Origin: Eubacteriales bacterium | GTDB taxonomy: Bacteria; Bacillota; Clostridia; Tissierellales; GPF-1 | Length of the DNA: 61,324 bases | Direction: 5' to 3' | Assembly: GCA_030625815.1 (NCBI GenBank) | Contig: DAOUQF010000023.1 | Coordinates: 1-61,324, forward strand | In this document: one piece after another, positions 32,738-42,008 of the stretch | Layout: every line of letters starts with the position of its first letter | Numbering within the stretch: position 1 is the stretch's first letter | Position numbers and translations under genes: made by a program | Notes under the pieces: model-generated | The model's input: only the letters and a program-made list of their open reading frames with translations | What the model was told of the DNA's origin: nothing | Database searches by the model: none

Positions 32738-34555
32738 TTAAACTAGTTCTTGGGGGCTGCCATCCCGGAAACGAATCTCCACAATGGTTCCTTCTCCCAA
32801 TTTGCTTTGAATGATAATGCTGCCCCCGTGCAACTCAATAATTTGCTTTGCAATGGACAAGCCCAATCCGGTTCCACCCATAGCTCGACTTCTTGCCTTG
32901 TTGACGCGATAGAATCTTTCAAAGATTCGATCCAGATCTTCTTTCGGAATGCCGCTTCCATTATCTCGTACACGAATCACCAAATGAGCTGGTTCCGAAT
33001 AGGCGTGAACATCGATGGTGCCTCCCTCTTGCGTATATTTGATGGCATTGGAGATCACGTTCAGCATCACCTGTTCCAAGGCGTCTCGATTCCCAGTCAA
33101 GCAAGGAAGCTCCGGCTCGATTCGAACCCGCAATTGCTGATTATTGCCCTGAGCCGAAATCCGCATCTTCAAATCAACCATTTCCAACAAATCTTGCAGA
33201 CAAACTTCCGTCAATTCCCACTTTGTTTCCTGATAATCCATGGATGACAATTGCAAAAGATCGCGAACAATTCGTGTCATGCGATCACACTCATTGTTGA
33301 TAACGCCCAAGAATTTCGTCGTCATCTCCTTGTCATCCAAAACCCCATCCATAATGGTTTCTGTGTAGCTCTTAATGGTCGTAATGGGAGTTTTCAATTC
33401 ATGAGACACATTCGCAACAAATTCTCGCCGCATGGTTTCGAGCTTGTATTGCTCAGTAATGTCTTGGAAAACCAAAATCAAGCCGCTGCGTTCCCCCTTG
33501 TCATTGAGAAAAGGCGCGTAATGAGCCCGATAGATTTCATCGGGACTGAATTCCAGCATCAACTCGCCCCGTGCATCCTCGGCGGTAATCAGCTGATTCA
33601 GTTGAACATCCGGGCGCAGTTCCTGCAGCATCGGCAATATATTTTGCTCTTCTTTCATCTCATCAATCGCAAACAATTTCCGCGCAATGGGGTTGGCGTG
33701 GAGCAATCTTCCCGCTGGGTCGATGGCGATCAAGCCATCCGCCATATTGGTGAATAGGGCTTCCATCTTGCTGCCCTCTTCCGAAAGCTGCGAAATCGTC
33801 TTTTTCAATTCATCCGTCAAACTATTGAACATCTTGGCTAGCTGACCCAATTCGTCATCAGATTTCACATCCACCTTCTGGTCGAAGTCTCCCGCCGCCA
33901 TTTTGGCTGCCTTGATGGTCACCGCTTGAATCGGCACCGTAATCGATCGAGATAAAATGGATCCCATAATGACCGTAAGCAGCAAAGCCAATGCCATCCC
34001 TTGAAACAGGATGGTTCTCGACGCCAGCAGCACCTGATTGGTCACTTCCAGATCACTGGTTACATAAATCAGACCCTTGATCTCACCGTTGACAGAAAAC
34101 AAAGGAACCACCAAATGCGCCACCGTATCCTCAGGCTGATAGGTTCCCCTCTTGATTTTATCTTCTTTTTCCCCGTTCAGGGCATTAAAAACCAACTCGT
34201 TATCAATCACTTCTGTTTCGTAGGCCAATTTCCCGATCAAATTCTGCGCCCCCATGGAACTGGACAACACCCGTGGCGCCGTTCCGTCCATGCGCAACAA
34301 ATAGGCCTGATCCGTCTGTGCAATGGGCCAGTTGTTAAATGACTCGATCAATTGCGATTCATTCTCCACCCAGTCATCCGCTCGAAGCGACGGCAGCACC
34401 TGCACTTGTTCGGCATATTGCCGCATGTTATTGAGGGTCCACTCTTCCTGCTGCGAACGCAGCCGATCGAGAATAAAAACCCCAACCACGGTAACTGCCA
34501 TAAAAACCAGTAAAAAGTAGATGATCACGAGTCGCCATCGTATGCTTTTAAACAT
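32738..34555 (-). CDS. walK: Sensor histidine kinase WalK
   Basis: 605 residues in the normal WalK order: transmembrane segment (about 10-30), extracytoplasmic Cache/PAS-like domain (about 35-180), second transmembrane segment (about 182-202), HAMP (about 205-255), PAS (about 265-370), HisKA with phospho-accepting His in NVSHELKTPI (about 385) and HATPase with N-box ISNAIKYT, G1 VRDNGSGIP and G2 GGTGLGLSI. It controls wall hydrolases via WalR. It starts two bases after the end of walR. Confidence 0.95.
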   Translation of the reverse strand: MFKSIRWRLVIIYFLLVFMAVTVVGVFILDRLRSQQEEWTLNNMRQYAEQVQVLPSLRADDWVENESQLIESFNNWPIAQTDQAYLLRMDGTAPRVLSSSMGAQNLIGKLAYETEVIDNELVFNALNGEKEDKIKRGTYQPEDTVAHLVVPLFSVNGEIKGLIYVTSDLEVTNQVLLASRTILFQGMALALLLTVIMGSILSRSITVPIQAVTIKAAKMAAGDFDQKVDVKSDDELGQLAKMFNSLTDELKKTISQLSEEGSKMEALFTNMADGLIAIDPAGRLLHANPIARKLFAIDEMKEEQNILPMLQELRPDVQLNQLITAEDARGELMLEFSPDEIYRAHYAPFLNDKGERSGLILVFQDITEQYKLETMRREFVANVSHELKTPITTIKSYTETIMDGVLDDKEMTTKFLGVINNECDRMTRIVRDLLQLSSMDYQETKWELTEVCLQDLLEMVDLKMRISAQGNNQQLRVRIEPELPCLTGNRDALEQVMLNVISNAIKYTQEGGTIDVHAYSEPAHLVIRVRDNGSGIPKEDLDRIFERFYRVNKARSRAMGGTGLGLSIAKQIIELHGGSIIIQSKLGEGTIVEIRFRDGSPQELV

Positions 34556-34557
34556 CG

Positions 34558-35256
34558 CTAACTCCTCTTAAAATAGTATCCGACGCCGCGCTTTGTAAAA
34601 ATAAATTTCGGTTTCGATGAATCATCTTCCACCTTGACGCGAAGCCGACGAACGGTCACATCCACCGTGCGAATATCACCATAGTATTCATAGCCCCAAA
34701 CCTCTTCCAGCAATTGTTCACGAGAGAACACCTGGTCTGGCTTAGCCGCCAAGAACTGCAGCAATTCAAATTCCCGCAGCGTCAACTCAATGACTTGGCC
34801 GCGTTTTTTCACTTCATATTTGGTCAAATTGATTTCCAGATCACTGAAACGAAGTACCTGTTTGTCCTCTGGATTCTCCGCAATCTCTTCCACTTCCATG
34901 CGGCGAAGATTGGCTTTGACCCGCGCCAAAAGCTCTCGAATGCTGAAGGGCTTCGTAATATAGTCATCCGCGCCCAGCTCGAGACCCAGCACCTTGTCTA
35001 CTTCCTCTTCCTTCGCTGTTACCATCAAAACGGGCAATTGTGACCGGTCCCGGATTTCCTTCAACACCTGAAATCCATCTTTCTTCGGGATCATCACATC
35101 CAACAAAACCAGATCCGGTTTCTCGGAAAACGTCTTTTGCAACGCTTCTTCCCCATCATAGGCATTCACGACCAAATATCCTTCACGTTCCAGATTGAAT
35201 TTCAAAATATCCGCTATTGGCAACTCATCTTCTACCACTAGAATTTTATATGTCAT
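34558..35256 (-). CDS. walR: Response regulator WalR
   Basis: 232 residues: receiver domain with phospho-Asp in VLLDVMIPKKDG (about 53), conserved Lys in ITKPFSIRELLAR, and an OmpR-type winged helix (about 135-230: VELTLREFELLQFLA, EQLLEEVWGYEYYGDIRTVDVTVRRLRVK). It is the essential master regulator of cell-wall metabolism. AGAGGAG precedes the start. Only about 40 bases separate it from the terminator of the M23 peptidase gene, so a promoter may lie within that gene's end, or the wal genes may be read through from it. Confidence 0.96.
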   Translation of the reverse strand: MTYKILVVEDELPIADILKFNLEREGYLVVNAYDGEEALQKTFSEKPDLVLLDVMIPKKDGFQVLKEIRDRSQLPVLMVTAKEEEVDKVLGLELGADDYITKPFSIRELLARVKANLRRMEVEEIAENPEDKQVLRFSDLEINLTKYEVKKRGQVIELTLREFELLQFLAAKPDQVFSREQLLEEVWGYEYYGDIRTVDVTVRRLRVKVEDDSSKPKFIFTKRGVGYYFKRS

Positions 35257-35297
35257 TTCACCACTCCTCTTCCTTTCTCCAAAGCCTTTTGAAGAAA

Positions 35298-35320
35298 AGA
35301 ACTCCCCAATGGGAGTTCCT
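35298..35320 (-). terminator. Terminator between M23 peptidase gene and walR
   Basis: GGAACTCCC-ATTG-GGGAGTTC with TTTTCTT following on the minus strand; possibly leaky, since walR starts about 40 bases later. Confidence 0.7.
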
Positions 35321-35322
35321 TA

Positions 35323-36786
35323 TTAGCGATACGCTGATCCGTCCAAGAAGTTATACGGGTTATACGCCACCCCATATTTTCGTACTTCAAAATGCAAATG
35401 CGGACCCGTTGAGTTTCCGGTATTGCCCACTGCACCAATTGACTTGTCCTTATATACTTTTTCACCTTTTTTTACATAAATCGCGCTCATATGCGCATAT
35501 CGGGTTTCAAATCCGCCCCCATGGTTAATGTACACAACATAACCATATCCAGATTTCCATCCGGCAAAGGTTACCGTCCCACCATCCGCCGCTTTTATAG
35601 GCGTTCCTGTAGACTTCGGCCAATCGACTCCCGTATGATAATCAGGCCGTCCCGTGATCGGATGCACCCGGTTTCCAAAACGAGAAGACAAACTACTCAC
35701 TTGCACTGGGTATTGGAATACCCCCGTCCCTTTCAACTGCGGGATCGCTTTGGTGCCCTGGGCAATCAATTTCGATCTCGGCTCATCGATAACGGCCTCT
35801 TCCAGCACTTCCACTTCCACTGCTTTCCCGTTTACTTTCTTAATATTGGCAACAACCTCTTTGGTTCCTTCCTTTCCGCTTCTTACAACCCGATATTCAT
35901 CTTTGTAATAGCTGGATGAGGTCGTATATTCCGTTCCATATTCGATATCCTCTTCGTAGGTCGCTCTTTCATAGGTCGCGACTGAAACAAAGGGCTCCGG
36001 AACAATCAAATTCACATCATCGCCCGCATAAATCAAATTATAATTCATTTCGGGGTTCGCCGCTTTCAGATCGGCAATGGTCATATCATGGTCATAAGCG
36101 ATCTTCTCGAACCAATCTCCTCTTTGCACCACATACGTTTCGTTTTTATTTGTCCCTTTTACAAGGAACTCTTCTACTATTGCTACATTCTTAATGGTTG
36201 TCGGATCCGTTGCGACCGTTTCAAAGGAAACCGTCTCAACCAATCCCACTTCAAAAATCTCCGAACCGTCTTCGCTCATCTTCGCGATATACGGCGCTTG
36301 AATTCCATCGATGATCTGCTGCGCTTCCTCTTCCGTTTTCACCGTTGCCAAAGCGATCCCATCCACCACAATCTGAGTGGCTTGCGCAAGAAACTTGACA
36401 TTACTGTCAACCGCTTGTTGAATCGCTACCGGACTCGTTTCCGCTTCATCTTCAAAGTTCGTTGGTTCATATGTAAATTCCCCATCCGGAATCATTGCGA
36501 GTCCTTCCGCTTTTTCCAGGAACATTGCTTTCTCGTCAATAATTGTCTGAACATCCATGGCGTTTCGAACCTTGGCGAATAAATCGCCGTTGTAATACAC
36601 CTCAAAACCTTGCGTATCGATCAAATGTTGAGTTGCGGCCGCTTCTTGATCGGCTTGCACCTTCATTCCAAATCCAACGGCGCTGAGAATCAGCACGCCA
36701 GATACAATCACAATTGCTTGGGTTTTTCTGGGTATTCGGTTGAGTACTGCTCTAATTTTCGAATAAATCTGCCCTTTAGCTTCCAT
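35323..36786 (-). CDS. LysM/G5/M23 peptidoglycan endopeptidase
   Basis: 487 residues from the ATG at 36786 (GGGGGAAG). One N-terminal membrane anchor/signal (about 22-45), a region related to RlpA/DUF348-like beta repeats, a LysM domain (about 220-265: YVVQRGDWFEKIAYDHDMTIADLK), a G5 domain (about 280-350), and a C-terminal M23/LytM domain with zinc ligands in HPITGRPDYHTGVDWP (His-x3-Asp) and HLHFEV. It should cut peptide cross-links in the wall. Immediately upstream of walR, it is a natural target or co-regulated partner of WalRK. The promoter lies in the divergent region with dnaD (TATAAT on the minus strand at 36839-36844). Confidence 0.92.
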   Translation of the reverse strand: MEAKGQIYSKIRAVLNRIPRKTQAIVIVSGVLILSAVGFGMKVQADQEAAATQHLIDTQGFEVYYNGDLFAKVRNAMDVQTIIDEKAMFLEKAEGLAMIPDGEFTYEPTNFEDEAETSPVAIQQAVDSNVKFLAQATQIVVDGIALATVKTEEEAQQIIDGIQAPYIAKMSEDGSEIFEVGLVETVSFETVATDPTTIKNVAIVEEFLVKGTNKNETYVVQRGDWFEKIAYDHDMTIADLKAANPEMNYNLIYAGDDVNLIVPEPFVSVATYERATYEEDIEYGTEYTTSSSYYKDEYRVVRSGKEGTKEVVANIKKVNGKAVEVEVLEEAVIDEPRSKLIAQGTKAIPQLKGTGVFQYPVQVSSLSSRFGNRVHPITGRPDYHTGVDWPKSTGTPIKAADGGTVTFAGWKSGYGYVVYINHGGGFETRYAHMSAIYVKKGEKVYKDKSIGAVGNTGNSTGPHLHFEVRKYGVAYNPYNFLDGSAYR

Positions 36787-36920
36787 GCTTCCCCCAATAC
36801 TGGTAATTATTATGAAATAGTTTTCATGCACTAGTGTTATTATACCAATTCTCGTCTCTCAGGGCAACCAAAAAGCATTTTGTGTTATAATAGAAAGACC
36901 CAAGAAACGTGGAGGAAATC
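36787..36920. promoter_or_regulatory. Divergent promoters of the M23 peptidase and dnaD genes
   Basis: Consensus -10 boxes point both ways: TATAAT on the minus strand (36839-36844) for the peptidase gene and TATAAT on the plus strand (36886-36891) for dnaD. A WalR box (TGTWAH-N5-TGTWAH) is not clearly visible. Confidence 0.7.
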
Positions 36921-37985
36921 ATGAGTTACCGTATTGAAGAACCAATGATCGATCTGGGAAACACCTCGATCGAAAACATCTTTATTCAGGAATATATGCC
37001 GCAGGGAAACGGGACCGCCGTCAAAGTTTATTTGATGGCTTATTTTTGCGCGAAAGAACCCAAATATCAAGCGAGTTGGGATCATTTCACCATCGCAAAA
37101 AATCTTAACCTGCCGTTGGACGAAGTCCTTCGCGCCTGGGAATTTTGGGAAGAAAAAGAAATCGTCCGCAAACATGTCTGGGGATCCGAACCGGACGAAT
37201 ACGATATTGAATTTATTAATTTAAAACAATTATATTTCGAAAAATTACAACCCAATTCGCAAAACAAGCGGAAAACAGCGTACACCAATGATGTCGCTGC
37301 CATCATCGCAACACGAAAAGACGAAACCACCAATCGCATGTTCAACCAGATTTCCAGTCTCACCAGGCGCCCCTTAGTCGCCGTGGAAATGTCCAGCGTC
37401 CTCAATTGGATCCGCGATTACAATATGGCGCCCGATGTCGTAGTCGAAGCCTTTCGCCTTGCCTACGAAAAGAAAAGCCGGCCGAATATCCGATACGTCG
37501 AGGGGATTATTCGAAATTGGTATGACATGGGCATCACCCATCCAACTGAGCTGGAATCTCACCTCGAGAAAAAAGAGGTTGATTTTTATGCGCAAAATGC
37601 CATTCGAAAAGCCTTGGGGCTTGCTCGTCCTTTGACTCAAAAGGAATTGGGCATGATCAAGGTATGGACAAAGGAATGGGAGCTGGCATTGGAGTTGATC
37701 ATTCGAGCCTGCGATGAAAACATTAAAATCACCAATCCGAATTTCAACTATACCCATAAAATTTTGGAGCGTTGGAAATCCGAAGGATTGACCACTGTGG
37801 AAGCCGTTGAAAAAGCAGCGGAAAAACGAACCCCCGCCGCTTCCAAGTCATCCTCTTCACAGAAAAAGAATAGTTTCCATAACTTCGACGGACGCATGCA
37901 GAAATACTCGCCGGAAGAATTGGAAAACAAATATCTGAATCGCCACCGAAATAAAACCTCCGATCAGAAAGGGGGAAACTCATAA
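36921..37985 (+). CDS. dnaD: DnaD-domain primosomal protein
   Basis: 354 residues from the ATG at 36921 (GGAGG). A winged-helix-like N-terminal part and DnaD/DnaB_2 domains (LSAWEFWEEKEIV-like block; NYTHKILERWKSEG is the typical helix, about 278-292). It is a replication-initiation factor that remodels DNA and helps load the replicative helicase. It shares the stop/start TAATG with the helicase-loader gene, so the two proteins are produced together. Confidence 0.85.
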   Translation: MSYRIEEPMIDLGNTSIENIFIQEYMPQGNGTAVKVYLMAYFCAKEPKYQASWDHFTIAKNLNLPLDEVLRAWEFWEEKEIVRKHVWGSEPDEYDIEFINLKQLYFEKLQPNSQNKRKTAYTNDVAAIIATRKDETTNRMFNQISSLTRRPLVAVEMSSVLNWIRDYNMAPDVVVEAFRLAYEKKSRPNIRYVEGIIRNWYDMGITHPTELESHLEKKEVDFYAQNAIRKALGLARPLTQKELGMIKVWTKEWELALELIIRACDENIKITNPNFNYTHKILERWKSEGLTTVEAVEKAAEKRTPAASKSSSSQKKNSFHNFDGRMQKYSPEELENKYLNRHRNKTSDQKGGNS

Positions 37986-38956
37986 TGAAAGAACAAAATA
38001 TCAAATCACTGCTTCGAAGCTATGAATCCAAACGCGATCGCGCCAACTATGAACGCGAAAAGCGAAAAGCAAGAATTCGAAGAGAGCTTCCCGATTATCA
38101 AGCTGTGGAAGACCGCGCCAACGAATTGAATCTGCAATTGGCTCGACTTGCCCTGGGGAAAAGTAATCCCGCGCGAATTCAAGCGATCCGCTCTAAATTA
38201 GAGAACCTTCAACAGCAAAAAGCGATTCTATTGACAGAAAACAATTATCCCCTGAATTATCTGGACCTGCAGTACGAGTGCGACAAGTGCAAGGATACCG
38301 GCTATACGGATGGAAAGCCCTGCACCTGTTTAAAGCAGGCGCTGATCAATCATTCCTATGCGATGTCGAACCTCTCCCATGTCTTGGAGAAGGAGAATTT
38401 CTCCACATTCAACATCGAGCTTTTCAGCAATGAAACTTTCGAGGGGCACAAAGAAACCCCTCGGCAAAATATGTTTTATAATTTAAGCGTGGCAGAATCC
38501 TTTGTCTCGAACTTCAATAGAAACAACGATGAGAATCTCCTGCTCTACGGGGGCACGGGACAGGGCAAAACCTTTTTATGCAACGCCATTGCAAAGGCTT
38601 TGCTGGACCAATCCAAAGTCGTCTTGTATCAAACCGCCTTCTCCATGCTGGACACGATCCGAACCATCAAATTTTCTCGCGGAGACAAGCAAGCCATTCA
38701 GGAAGACTATCGATTGCTCTTCGATTCCGATCTGTTGATTATCGATGACTTGGGCACCGAGGTTGCTTCCGCCTTTTCCAATGCGGAAATCTTCAACATC
38801 ATTAATACGCGGCTGATAAAAGGAAATAAAACGATTCTTTCCACCAATCTGTCTCCCTCTCAATTGGAGACCGTGTATAAGGACCGGATCGTATCCCGTA
38901 TTTTTCACGCCTATACGCCGCTGGTCTTTTTTGGCCCCGATTTACGATGGGAGTAA
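37985..38956 (+). CDS. DnaI/DnaC-like helicase loader ATPase
   Basis: 323 residues. An N-terminal coiled region (about 1-85), a Cys-rich zinc module (CDKCKDTGYTDGKPCTC, about 99-115) and an AAA+ domain with Walker A GGTGQGKTF (about 185), Walker B LLIIDDLGTE (about 252), and sensor and Arg-finger residues near the end. It loads the DnaB/C-type ring helicase; here it acts with DnaD. Start overlaps dnaD by one base. Confidence 0.9.
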   Translation: MKEQNIKSLLRSYESKRDRANYEREKRKARIRRELPDYQAVEDRANELNLQLARLALGKSNPARIQAIRSKLENLQQQKAILLTENNYPLNYLDLQYECDKCKDTGYTDGKPCTCLKQALINHSYAMSNLSHVLEKENFSTFNIELFSNETFEGHKETPRQNMFYNLSVAESFVSNFNRNNDENLLLYGGTGQGKTFLCNAIAKALLDQSKVVLYQTAFSMLDTIRTIKFSRGDKQAIQEDYRLLFDSDLLIIDDLGTEVASAFSNAEIFNIINTRLIKGNKTILSTNLSPSQLETVYKDRIVSRIFHAYTPLVFFGPDLRWE

Positions 38957-38959
38957 GCG

Positions 38960-39628
38960 ATGAATCTAACCTTGAAAAACGACTGGCAGGAACTGCTGAG
39001 TCCGGAATTTAAAAAGCCATACTTTCAAAGCTTTACCGAGTTTTTATTGGCTGAATACGCGAGCCAAACCATCTATCCCCCGGCGGATGATGTGTTCAAT
39101 GCCTTGCATTACACACCCTATAAGGATGTAAAGGCTGTAATTATCGGACAAGATCCCTATCATGGACCCAATCAAGCCCACGGACTCTGCTTCTCGGTAC
39201 AGCCCGGAGTAAAGATCCCCCCTTCCCTTTTGAATATCTATAAGGAACTCAAAGAGGATCTGGGCATTCCCATTCCAACCCATGGCTATTTGGAGAGTTG
39301 GGCGAAACAAGGGGTGTTGATGATCAATGCCGTATTGACCGTCCGAGACGGAATCGCCGGAGCCCACACCAAAATGGGCTGGGAACCCTTCACCGACAAG
39401 ATCATTGAATTGTTGAACGAACGGGAAAAACCCGTTGTCTTTATCCTTTGGGGCGGATACGCCAGGAAAAAGGCGAAGATGATCACGAATCCGAACCACT
39501 TGGTCTTAGAGGCGCCGCATCCGAGTCCTTTGTCCAGCTATCGGGGATTCTTCGGCAGCAAGCCCTTTTCCAAAACCAATGAATTCCTGCTTCAAACTGG
39601 GCAAACACCCATTGAATGGAGCGTATAA
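38960..39628 (+). CDS. ung: Uracil-DNA glycosylase
   Basis: 222 residues, the normal family-1 UNG length. Removes uracil from DNA. Water-activating motif [14 protein letters not shown] (catalytic Asp, about 62-75) and the Leu-intercalation motif [14 protein letters not shown] (about 187-200) are complete. It follows the helicase-loader gene after only three bases, making a replication/repair operon dnaD-dnaI-ung. Confidence 0.96.
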   Translation: MNLTLKNDWQELLSPEFKKPYFQSFTEFLLAEYASQTIYPPADDVFNALHYTPYKDVKAVIIGQDPYHGPNQAHGLCFSVQPGVKIPPSLLNIYKELKEDLGIPIPTHGYLESWAKQGVLMINAVLTVRDGIAGAHTKMGWEPFTDKIIELLNEREKPVVFILWGGYARKKAKMITNPNHLVLEAPHPSPLSSYRGFFGSKPFSKTNEFLLQTGQTPIEWSV

Positions 39629-39630
39629 TA

Positions 39631-39662
39631 ACAGCCGAGAGGATTTCCTCTCGGCTGTTTTT
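39631..39662 (+). terminator. ung terminator
   Basis: ACAGCCGAGAGGA-TT-TCCTCTCGGCTGT followed by a T run. Confidence 0.92.
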
Positions 39663-39974
39663 AATGATATACGTCTAATTTTTTCTCAATAAATCAAAAA
39701 ACCGTTTCCCACTACAGGAAACAGTCTTTCACCCGAAGTCCATCGGGCATCTCTATACATACAGTATTCATTGTATTATTGGATTCTCTTAGTTGTCCGC
39801 TTCAACTCCGCTAAATCTTCAAGCTGCTTAATTTCCATTTTCCCGCATTGGTGCTGCTTTCAAGAAATTCAGGAGAGGCGCAATCGGATTTTGCACAACT
39901 GGCTGCGAGAATACGCGCAGGAGCCCTTTGGATAAATGAACATACAAAGAAAGCTTGTATCTTTTAACCAAGTT
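39663..39974. other. Mostly non-coding stretch between ung and the ferredoxin gene
   Basis: Contains a minus-strand hairpin with GTTTCC…GGAAAC arms and T run at 39696-39722 (a terminator for the ferredoxin/SDR unit) and a short minus-strand frame of 20 codons (MEIKQLEDLAELKRTTKRIQ, about 39796-39838) without a convincing ribosome site. Nothing else could be supported. Confidence 0.4.
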
Positions 39975-40325
39975 TTATTTGATGGCGTCAACGGGACAAA
40001 CGGAGATGCATTTTCTGCATCCGGCGCATGCGCTTGGATCAATAACCGCTTTATTCCCGAACATGCTGATGGCGCCAACGGGACAAATGCTGAGGCATCT
40101 TCCACAGCCCAAACATGTTTCATCATTGATTTGAGGTTTACTTGTGTTTCTTTTGCTGATCTCTTCCCGCTTAAGGAGGGATCCGCAGTTGGGACAAGTT
40201 ACTTCATAACACGGGACTCCGCGACCATGCGGAGTTGCATATCCGCAGCTTTCGCATACGCAATTGCCTTGAACGCCGAGTCCGAGATTCTTTCTGTTTC
40301 TTCCATTTCCGCTATTGTTAAACAT
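39975..40325 (-). CDS. 2x[4Fe-4S] ferredoxin with N-terminal rubredoxin-like zinc motif
   Basis: 116 residues. The N-terminal part has paired CxxC motifs (CVCESCGY … CYEVTCPNCGS), probably a zinc ribbon; the C-terminal part has two bacterial ferredoxin motifs (CLGCGRCLSICPVG and CAGCRKCISVCPVD). This layout is common in clostridial proteins that act as electron carriers or accessory factors for metal-cluster enzymes. It lies 50 bases behind the SDR gene and may share its transcript. AAGGGG precedes the start. Confidence 0.88.
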   Translation of the reverse strand: MFNNSGNGRNRKNLGLGVQGNCVCESCGYATPHGRGVPCYEVTCPNCGSLLKREEISKRNTSKPQINDETCLGCGRCLSICPVGAISMFGNKAVIDPSACAGCRKCISVCPVDAIK

Positions 40326-40375
40326 GTATGGCCCCTTCCTTTTGAGTCTCAGTTAAGTTGATGGCTGCTGCACAA

Positions 40376-41152
40376 TTAAATAATGGACATTCCGCCGTCG
40401 ACAAGGATATATTGTCCGGTTACATAGCTTGACGCATCGCTTGACAAGTATACCAGCGTCCCGTTCAATTCCCCTTTTTTTGCGGGTCTTGATGCCGGAT
40501 TCAACGCATTATACATTCCCATAAATTTATCATTGGCAAACAAGGTGCCGGAAGTCATTTCAGATTCGAACAAAGCGGGACCAACCGCGTTAACGGTAAT
40601 ATTGTTTTGCATATACGAAGCGGCCATGCCGGTCGTCAAACCCTTGACGGCAGCCTTTGATGCATTATATGAATGCCGTGCCAACAAAGGGTTCTTATCG
40701 GCAATAATGGCGTTTACGGAAGAGATATTTACAATTTTCCCGTAATTGTTTTCTTTCATATGAGGAACGACATATTTGCTCATCAAATAAATCCCTTTAA
40801 CATTGACGTCCATGGTCCTGTCCCAAGCATCGGCACTTAGTTCTTCGACAGATCCTTTGGTTGCAACGCCGGCATTATTGAGCAGAATGTCAATCTTTCC
40901 ATATTGGCGGATGATTTCATCTACAGCTGCGCTGACGCTTTCTTCATTGGAAACATCGCATTGAACGGCAATGGCATCATTTCCCATCGCTTTCAGTTCT
41001 TCTGCTAAAGCATCCAATTTCTCTTTTCTTCTGGCAAGGATTGCAACTTTTGCACCTGCTTGCGCATAAGCTTTTGCGGCGTCTGCTCCCAATCCGCTTG
41101 ACGCGCCGGTAATTACGGCAACTCTTTTTTTCAAATCAAATATATTATCCAT
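40376..41152 (-). CDS. Short-chain dehydrogenase/reductase
   Basis: 258 residues, classical SDR: NAD(P)-binding GASSGLG (about 15-21), NNAG (about 91), catalytic Ser in NISSVNA and YNASK (about 160-164). SDRs of this branch are often gluconate or sugar dehydrogenases or 3-oxoacyl reductases; the substrate is not evident. GGAGG precedes the ATG. Divergent from a TetR-family gene that probably controls it. Confidence 0.9.
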   Translation of the reverse strand: MDNIFDLKKRVAVITGASSGLGADAAKAYAQAGAKVAILARRKEKLDALAEELKAMGNDAIAVQCDVSNEESVSAAVDEIIRQYGKIDILLNNAGVATKGSVEELSADAWDRTMDVNVKGIYLMSKYVVPHMKENNYGKIVNISSVNAIIADKNPLLARHSYNASKAAVKGLTTGMAASYMQNNITVNAVGPALFESEMTSGTLFANDKFMGMYNALNPASRPAKKGELNGTLVYLSSDASSYVTGQYILVDGGMSII

Positions 41153-41413
41153 ATGCTTCCTCCTGGTTTAATTCGTTCATTTATAAACTATATTTTTTAA
41201 ATACAATTGTAAATAATCAAAGGATGCGGTTTGTGCAAAACTGTTGAATATTTATCAAACTGGTATTCGGCAGTACTTTTGAGAGAAGGATTTGCGGGGA
41301 TTGGGCGGGTAGTGTTTCTAGGTCAATGGAGTAACGGAAGGCTGTTGAACTCCAAAAACAAATAAGATAGAATAAGATAACTTTAGATAAACAGTTTACA
41401 GAAAGGCGAACTA
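41153..41413. promoter_or_regulatory. Divergent region between SDR and TetR genes
   Basis: 261 AT-rich bases with a palindromic ATACAATTGTA centre near 41198-41210, a plausible operator for the TetR-type protein. Promoters for both genes should be here; none could be fixed by eye. Confidence 0.45.
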
Positions 41414-41962
41414 ATGTCGAATTTTACCGAGAAGCTTCTAGCGAGTTCTTTAAAAAAACAAATGCAAACAAAAAAATTGGAAAAAATCACAATCAATGAT
41501 ATTGTTTTGGATTGCCAAATGAACCGACGCACGTTTTATTATCATTTTCACGATATTTATGATTTGGTTGAGTGGATTTTTCGAACGGAAATAACGGAAG
41601 CCTTGAATATTGAAAAAGAACCCCAAACCTGGCAAAATGGTTTTCTGGCGATATTCAAGTATTTGCGAGAAAACAGACGATTGGTCGTCAATGCGTACAA
41701 TTCTGAAGTGAGAGATTATTTGGAGAATCATTTGTATAATGAAATTTGTGTATTGATTATCGAGGTGGTCAATGAATTCTCTGGGAATCTACAGGTAACG
41801 GAAGAAGAGCGAATGTTTATTATTAAGTTTTTCAAACTTGCGTTTATCAGTATTGTAATCGATTGGATAAAAAACAATATGAAGGAAGAACCCGAAAAAA
41901 TCATAGCGCATTTCGATAAAATCATTTCGAGTGATATTTATCGCACATTAGTGGAAAGATAA
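41414..41962 (+). CDS. TetR/AcrR-family regulator (DhaS-like)
   Basis: 182 residues. Short N-terminal helix-turn-helix (about 10-55: LEKITINDIVLDCQMNRRTFYYHF) and a C-terminal TetR_C_8/DhaS-type domain (RLVVNAYNSEVRDYLENHL). It probably regulates the divergent SDR/ferredoxin genes. A strong terminator follows. Confidence 0.88.
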   Translation: MSNFTEKLLASSLKKQMQTKKLEKITINDIVLDCQMNRRTFYYHFHDIYDLVEWIFRTEITEALNIEKEPQTWQNGFLAIFKYLRENRRLVVNAYNSEVRDYLENHLYNEICVLIIEVVNEFSGNLQVTEEERMFIIKFFKLAFISIVIDWIKNNMKEEPEKIIAHFDKIISSDIYRTLVER

Positions 41963-41995
41963 ATCTACAGAGGAAAAGCTCTGTAGATTTTTTTG
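41961..41995 (+). terminator. TetR-gene terminator
   Basis: AAATCTACAGAG…CTCTGTAGATTT followed by a T run; can also stop the convergent MFS transcript. Confidence 0.9.
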
Positions 41996-42008
41996 TCCTA
42001 AGTGGAAA

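Noticed and set aside
37082-37757. Minus-strand frames within dnaD
   Set aside because: They are antisense shadows without ribosome sites.
36921-38956. dnaD and the dnaC-like gene as a prophage replication module
   Set aside because: No other phage genes are near, and the pair sits with ung beside the wal region, as in the core chromosome of related Bacillota.
39869-40126. Frames overlapping the ferredoxin gene on either strand
   Set aside because: Shadow frames of the Cys-rich gene; no ribosome site and no protein-like character.
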